DNA from: Rhexocercosporidium sp. MPI-PUGE-AT-0058
Lineage: Eukaryota; Ascomycota; Leotiomycetes; Helotiales
Direction: 5' to 3'
Length of the DNA stretch: 64,000 nucleotides
Assembly (NCBI GenBank): GCA_020746875.1
Contig: JAGTJL010000011.1
Span: forward strand, 372,001 to 436,000
Made by a program: the position numbers and the translations under genes. This document shows positions 58,043 to 64,000 of this stretch, piece after piece (the stretch's first letter is position 1; every line of letters begins with the position of its first letter). The notes under the pieces are model-generated. The model saw nothing but the letters and a program-made list of their open reading frames with translations, did no database searches and was not told where the DNA came from.

Positions 58043-59801
58043 ATGGCGTTCCTCACTGTTGCTGGAGCCTTGCAAATCGTGGGACTGTTTGTGGTGTACC
58101 TCATCGGACTCGCAATCTACCGCCTGTATTTCAGCCCCTTGGCAAAGTTTCCTGGGCCCAAAATCGCAGGTTCGTCATTTTCAAGATGACTTTGACTGAA
58201 ATTAACCAATATCGAAGCCCTTACTTCACTTTATCAATTTTACTACGATGTCATCAAAGGCGGTCAATACATCTGGGTCATCGAAGAGATGCACAAGAAA
58301 TACGGACCAATCATCAGAATCAGACCCGATGTCCTCCACATGAATGATCCAGAGTATATTGACCCAATCTACGGAGGACCAGGAAAACGTCGGGACAAAT
58401 ACAAAGTTGCTATCAACGGATTCGCGACACCAAATGCAGCATTAGGAACTACGCACCACGAACTCCATCGCCTTCGTCGTGCACCAATGAATCCATTCTT
58501 CTCGAAACAGAACGTTCGGAGATTGGAACCTGTTCTTCAGAGGACACTGCAAAAGGTTTTGGGACGTTTGGAGAAAAGTTCGAAAACTGGGGAGCCGATT
58601 GTTTCGAATCTCCTGTACTCTGCAACGACTTCTGACATCATTTCGGACTACTGCTTCGGAGAGAGCTACAATAATCTTGACAAGGACAATTTTAATGAGC
58701 CGTTCTTCTCTGCTTTCCACGAAGCAGGAAAGGGGTACCACTTCGCGTGTTGGAACCCTTGGCTCGTGCCCACTGTCACGGCTCTTCCCCAGTGGATTGT
58801 TGCGCTGTTCATGCCGCAACTTGAAGTTTTCCTCAATCTTATCAAGGTCAGCCCCCCTGGGGACTGTTGAACCTGCTCAGTACCGTTATATTGACATCTC
58901 CAAGGAACTGATCAAGCGAATCGACATCGTGAAAGCGGAAACCAAGAACGAAGCACTGACCGATAGTGTGGGGTCAACAGTCTTCCACGGCCTACTGCGC
59001 AACCCAAATCTCTCAGCAGCTGATAAAACCGACGAAAGACTCATCGACGAGGCCAGAGTTCTGCTCGGGGCCGGTACTGACACGACTGCCAATACACTTG
59101 CAGCCATTACATATCATCTGCTCGCAAACCCAGCCATCTTGAAAAAGTTGAGAAGCGAGCTCATTGACGCCATTCCAGATCCCAACAACGCACCGCCATT
59201 GAGTCAGATTGAAGCCCTGCCGTATCTCACGGCTGTCATTCAGGAAGGGATTCGACTACATCCTGGGGCTAGTATTCGCCAAGATCGAGTTGCTCCTGAT
59301 GAAGATTTGTTGTATGAGGATCAGAAGAGCGGGAAGAAATGGATTATCAATAAAGGAGTAAGTAGGAAGCTCTGAATTGAAGAGCACTCTCTGATTTTTA
59401 CAGATACCGGTCGGGATGACAGCACCTTTACTCAGCAAAAATGAGGAGATCTACCCTCAATCGTCTGTCTTCAGACCCGAGCGATTCCTCGAAAATCCCA
59501 GGTTAGACAAGTACCAAATGGCGTTTTCACGAGGATCTAGACGATGTCTTGGTGTAAGTTCGGCACGTACCTGAACCTCTTCTTGACTAACGTGCTCCAG
59601 ATGGCCCTCGCGTACTCCGAGCTCTATACTATTCTTGCTGGTATCTTTAGGAAATACGATATATATGACGGGACGGGGAAGCAAAGTGGACCGACTCTAG
59701 AGTTGTACAAGACGGGACGGAATGATGTGGACATGGTTGCTGATTTTGTGACACCGTTTGTGAGGGATGAGAGTCTGGGCGTGAGATTAACAGTCAGATG
59801 A
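58043..59801 (+). CDS. Cytochrome P450 monooxygenase
   Basis: ER-membrane haem monooxygenase, 527 aa. Exons 58043-58169, 58218-58846, 58881-59357, 59404-59553 and 59601-59801, all in phase. An N-terminal TM anchor (about 5-27) is followed by the hinge [15 protein letters not shown]-helix oxygen-activation motif AGTDTT (316-321), ExxR in QEGIR (E374, R377), PERF (436-439 region) and haem-binding [10 protein letters not shown] with ligand C459. The second intron would be only 34 nt (58847-58880), very short, but it joins the F-G region in frame (FLNLIK to YRYIDISK). Substrate is not predictable. Neighbours (sugar transporter, sulfatase) do not form a recognised secondary-metabolite cluster. Convergent with the transporter. 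Confidence 0.92.
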
Positions 59802-59926
59802 TATTGAAATATGTGATCGTTCTTACTATTCACTTAGTCTGTACGGTGATGAGTTAGAGGTAGAAGAAACAACCCATGTGATGCTGCGTACGTGTCCCGT
59901 AAAGATTGTGTTGGACGATAAATGAC

Positions 59927-61820
59927 TCATTCCTTCTCATCAATATATTCTTCCACCTGTGGAACGTTCCCACCCACAGCAAATGGATCAACGATAGCAG
60001 ATGAGAACTTCCTGGCGCTAATCCCCTGCTCGAACAAGATGTCCATCTCTCCATACGTACGTTCTTTGCCCTCAGGAAGTCGAAAATATGTCCATGTTAA
60101 ACACAGAAGACAGGTGCCAGCCCAGAAGAACCCCGCTTTACCTTTCCAATTCCACGCAGATGGGTTCAACATGTACGGCGTGATGACTCCATTGACCGTC
60201 CCCTGAACATTGTACAAGTTCCGTGCAAGGACGATAGTTTTGGTTCGGAGGCGAGTTGATGGCATCTCAGTGACGATCGAGTAGGCCACGGTGCCGACTG
60301 TGATATCGTAGCAAAGAGTAAAAAGGAGTAGAAGGCCCCCAGTGGCGAACGATGGCCCTTTCGAAGTTTGCGGGGCCAGGCCAACGCATCCAATCGTGAA
60401 TAGCGTGACAAACATGGCAGTCAAGCCAGAGAGATAAATTGTTCGACGACCGAGATAAGTCATTGCAAACCATGCGATAACGACACCGACCATCGCAACT
60501 GCGTAGAGCGATATGGAGAAATCGAAAGCTACATCGGTGTCCATACCTTCTCGGGATCAGTATCCGTTAACAGCAAACATTGAGTATGTTGAACTTCGCG
60601 ACTTACCAGCCTGTTTGAAAAAATAAACAGCATAGCCCATCATTGATGCTCCGCTTGCTGACTGGATGAGCCAGGTGATGCAGGTGATCTCAGTTCGGCG
60701 CAAGTTCACTCCCTTGAAACAATCCCAGTACGATGTCCCAGCACCAATCTCCTTCTCGAGCTCATTGGTATGTCTCATCATAGATATGGTGTTATCAATA
60801 TCGGTCTCTGATTCCGTTGAAGTAAGTCTCCTGAGGGCTTTCCGAGCATCGTCGTTTCTACCCTTTCGGACAAGCCACCAAGGCGATTCTGGGGCTAAAG
60901 AAATTCCTATGATGAGTGGGACTGGCCACATCCATTGAAGAGCATATGGAATCCTACAGGAAGTCAGATTGTGATTTTAGGAGTATACGCATTGGGACGT
61001 CACACCTGTAGGCCCACTGGTCGTCTCGCGTGAGCAAAGACCTCAACACACCAGAGGCAATTAATTGACCCAAGCCCCACATCATGTTGACATACGTGGT
61101 GAGATAGCCTCTGAGAGCCACCGGACAGACCTCAGATGCATACGAAGTGGTCAATGTTTGAAATACACCCCAAGGAATACCCATCAGAATCGTCCCGACC
61201 TCAAGTACCTCTATCCTCTGCGCGAAAAATGGAATGAAGATGAACCCAGAAAGAGCGGCTAAAGTCAGGATCATCGTTTTCTTGAACCCGATCTTTTCCG
61301 CGATGATTCCATTTAAAAATAAGCCCAAGATTTCTCCAACCCTCGCACCGTTGGACAGACCGGCTTGCCACGGCGCGGAGATTTGGTAGGCGATGCCGTC
61401 TTTCTGAAGCACGCCGAACTTCTGAGTGAAGGCTGGAAATGCGAAGAAAGAGCCGATCAAGGCAATGTCGAATCCTTCCATAGCAATTGCCATAGACAGA
61501 AACATGGACCAGAAGATGGCCTTTGGATACAACTTCACGGCTTCTCGAAGGCTCATGGCATGTTCAGCATCGGTAGCGAGTTTAGCTTCCGTGCTCAGGA
61601 GAGCAAATTTGGTACTCCGATCTGCCAGTTTCTGAACCACACTGTCTTCAATATCGACTTGGAAGGCATTGTTCTTCTCTATGGCCTCGGCTGCGCTGGG
61701 AGCTGGAGGTGCCATGGCAGACATGGGAATGCTGGTGTAGCGGATGGGACGCGAGGACGAGCTGGAAGCAGAGAAGGGCAGAAGGCCAGCTATATAAGTC
61801 TTCCATCCCGCACCCGCCAT
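59927..61820 (-). CDS. MFS sugar transporter, maltose/alpha-glucoside permease type
   Basis: Twelve-TM proton symporter of the sugar-porter family, 593 aa. Exons 61820-61006, 60953-60607 and 60546-59927. After a ~95-residue cytosolic N-terminus, MEGFDIALIGSFFAFPAF starts TM1. Landmarks: ILMGIPWGVFQTLTTSYASEV, the loop motif PESPWWLVRKGR (PESPRWL type), YLGRRTIYLSG (second GRR) and SIVTEMPSTRLRTKT followed by NVQGTVNGVITPYMLNP, typical of fungal Mal permeases. In-frame start alternative at 61724 (MSAMAPPAP). Divergent from the arylsulfatase. Substrate inferred only from subfamily resemblance. Confidence 0.92.
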
Positions 61821-62860
61821 TGTCAAGGCAGCTGCGAGCTGTGGTGGAAAGTCCTGTGTTGGATTTCGGAGCTGTCAAAGGAAGCATTGATCCACGTGAG
61901 AGTGTGAGAGATCGCCAACCCCACTCTTGGCAACCCCGCCACCCCACGATTGTTTCTTTCCCCACGGTTTGACCATGGAGGTGAGGAACTGCATGACTCC
62001 AAAAGATATTCAAAGAGACTCAGATATAACGACTAGGTGCTTAATGAATCTACTGTCGTTGGGTGTTGGTTCTCTCGGTATATCCTTCACAATACGGTAC
62101 GAGCGTGTACTTAGGTAAATGAAGTACTGAGCAGTGAGCAGTGGTGAAGGATGTTGGCAAACAAGCGAGCACGCCATCATGCACTTTTCTTGTTAGTTAG
62201 CCGTAGCTCAGTATCTATTGGTCCGAGGGCGGGGTTTAAGAAGATCGGCATTTTGGAAAGGATCTTGATGAAGGTTAAGGAATGATGGCGCTTACCTAGG
62301 TCCCACGGTAGCAAGTAAACAACACGTTCCCGTATCAAGGCTAAGAAGGCGCATTCCTGACCACGGCAGCCATCGCAGCAAACTGAGGATGAAATCTCGA
62401 CGGAAATATCGATAAACAGACCCACAATTGCAACAGCTTCCCTCTGCATGAGAAGATTGACAGAGCGACCCGAGAGCTTCATGAAAGGGCGCCTGGCTTA
62501 AATTTTCAGGCTTCAGACACTAAATACCTCTGGCGGTTGGGGGATTGAAGTTTCCCAAGTAGTACTGTGAATGAGGATTTTACTTATATTTGAATCTGCT
62601 TCCGAGACACAAGAACTACAGGTGTCAAACGCCTGATGATGAGTAAGTAAATCAGTCTTTGGGTTGAATTATCTCTCAGCATAAACAAAGATCCGAGCTA
62701 AGGTAAGAGGTGCTCGCGGCCAAGAGAGCTCCATACCTGCCACGTGATATCCCCTCATTTAAAACTTCTCTCGAAGCAGCAGACTGCATCCTATTCGCAT
62801 CATACATCCTCTCCCTTTGACCAAACGCCTAGGTCTCTTCAAGTTGGGGATACGGCCGAG
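61821..62860. promoter_or_regulatory. Divergent region, sugar transporter / arylsulfatase
   Basis: 1 kb with CACGTG palindromes near both ends, at 61893-61898 (about 75 bp from the transporter ATG) and 62741-62746 (about 115 bp from the sulfatase ATG). No gene inside. Confidence 0.45.
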
Positions 62861-64000
62861 ATGCGCTGTTTGGGAGTCTTGTTGTGCGCGACCACATTTG
62901 CGGTGGTACAATCAGCATTCGCCCTGGACCAACAATTTCTTGGCCACGACGAGAAACTCAAACTTGATACCAAATCGAAGCCAAACATTGTGTTCGTCTT
63001 AACCGACGATCAGGATGTCCACCTCGCATCATTAGATTACATGCCATTTGTCAAGAAGCACTTCCTCGACAAAGGCACTTATTTCAATAAGCACTATTGC
63101 ACAACCGCCGTATGCTGCCCATCCAGAGTCACGCTCTGGACAGGAAAGGCTGCTCACAACACAAACATTACAGACGTCAATCCACCCTACGGTACTCTTC
63201 CCAAGTTCCCATTCATCTCAGATACTGATCCCAGTCTTAGGTGGTTATCCAAAATTTGTGACCCAGGGTTTCAACGAAGCCTACTTGCCCGTTTGGCTGC
63301 AACAAGCAGGGTACAACACTTATTACACAGGGAAATTATTCAATGTTCATACCGTTGATAATTATAACAAGCCTTATGCCGCTGGGTTCACAGGATCGGT
63401 ACCGTGCCCTCATCTGATTTGTCTTTCTTTCATCATCTGATCGTCGACAGGATTTTCTGCTTGACCCATATACATACAACTACCTGAACAGCACCTTTCA
63501 ACACACGGACGAGACCCCGAGAAGTTACGAAGGGGAATACGTTACAGATGTTCTGGCTCAAAAAGCATACGGCCTGTTGGACGAGGCTGTTGAAGCAGAC
63601 AATCCCTTTTTCCTCACCATTGCTCCCATAGCGCCACATGCCAATATTCAAATGAACGGAAGCGTTCTAGATGATGGTCACACTTTCGAATTCGGGTCAC
63701 CAGTATCAGCTAAAAGACATGAGCACCTCTTTAAGGACGTGAAAGTTCCACGAACGGCTAGTTTCAATCCCGACACGGTACCTTTCGTCACTCTGTAGTT
63801 CGTTTCGAGCGTAGACTGATTCGCAGCTCTAGCCATCAGGCGCAAATTGGCTCTTGGAGCTCAAGCAACAGAATCGAACAAATGTAGATTACAACGATCA
63901 CTTTTACCGACAAAGATTACGAGCACTCCAAGCCGTTGATGAGATGGTCGATGGTCTCCTCCAACGCCTCGAAGCCCACGGAATTATGGACAATACCTAC
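62861..64000 (+). CDS. Arylsulfatase, 5' part
   Basis: Secreted sulfatase releasing sulfate from aryl or carbohydrate sulfate esters. Exons 62861-63191, 63241-63398, 63451-63777, and 63833 running past the window edge. Signal peptide about 1-21, then PNIVFVLTDDQD with the metal-binding aspartates (D49, D50). The active-site motif CCPSR has C85 as the cysteine converted to formylglycine, followed by VTLWTGKAAHNTN. Downstream, GYNTYYTGKLFN and PFFLTIAPIAPHANI carry the expected lysine and histidine ligands. About 350 residues are visible and the C-terminal half is missing because the window ends. Sulfatases like this often serve sulfur scavenging. Confidence 0.93.

Noticed and set aside
58599..59375. 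Continuous 258-codon frame through the P450 region
   Set aside because: It reads out of frame across the first half of the gene; only its second half coincides with the true exon, and the spliced model explains all P450 motifs.

Overview
The window is nuclear DNA of a filamentous ascomycete (Pezizomycotina). Almost every gene is split by short GT-AG introns, mostly 43-85 nt. The families are typical of such fungi: a HET-domain gene, a Zn(II)2Cys6 regulator, a NACHT-type NLR, a 2EXR protein, a spherulin-4 protein, a KP4-like secreted protein and many carbohydrate-active enzymes. The secreted GH12, GH17 and GH26 enzymes, an alpha-glucoside-type transporter and an arylsulfatase suggest a plant- or litter-associated lifestyle, possibly a leotiomycete. 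The class is my inference, not proven by the sequence.

Layout. At 1-3.4 kb lies the 5' half of an ABCC transporter, divergent from lipoyl synthase (4.3-5.6 kb). UDP-glucose dehydrogenase and a membrane GT2 polysaccharide synthase follow in tandem on the minus strand (7.4-13 kb). Next come GH12 and GH17 glucanases (14.6-17.4 kb), a 2EXR protein, an FSH1-type serine hydrolase and proteasome subunit Rpn5 (18-22.9 kb). A decayed HET gene (23.5-25.1 kb) precedes a complete Zn2Cys6 regulator (26.4-28.1 kb). Then come an AidB-like acyl-CoA dehydrogenase, a Vps62-family protein, a spherulin-4/GH135-like protein, a DapA-family aldolase, a KP4-like gene, the MET1 sirohaem methyltransferase, the DASH subunit Spc19, and a CBM35-CBM35-GH26-CBM1 mannanase (29.6-45.2 kb).

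From 45.2 to 50.2 kb there is no convincing gene. About 20 copies of a short element with the core GAGACTAAAATTGCAGTG, all in the same orientation, are scattered through this stretch with two unrelated simple tandem repeats. It borders an accessory block: a NACHT protein with four C-terminal C2H2 zinc fingers, divergent from a Rad5/Rad16-like SNF2-RING ATPase, then a small decayed ORF. The window ends with a P450, a sugar transporter, and an arylsulfatase that runs off the right edge.

The core metabolism and housekeeping genes (LIP5, RPN5, MET1, SPC19) look ordinary. The unusual features are the repeat field, the NLR-zinc-finger/SNF2 pair, the UGD-GT2 tandem, and reading-frame breaks in the ABC, FSH1, HET and KP4-like genes. 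The ABC and FSH1 breaks each look like one base missing from a homopolymer run. These could be sequencing errors or real lesions; raw reads are needed to tell.
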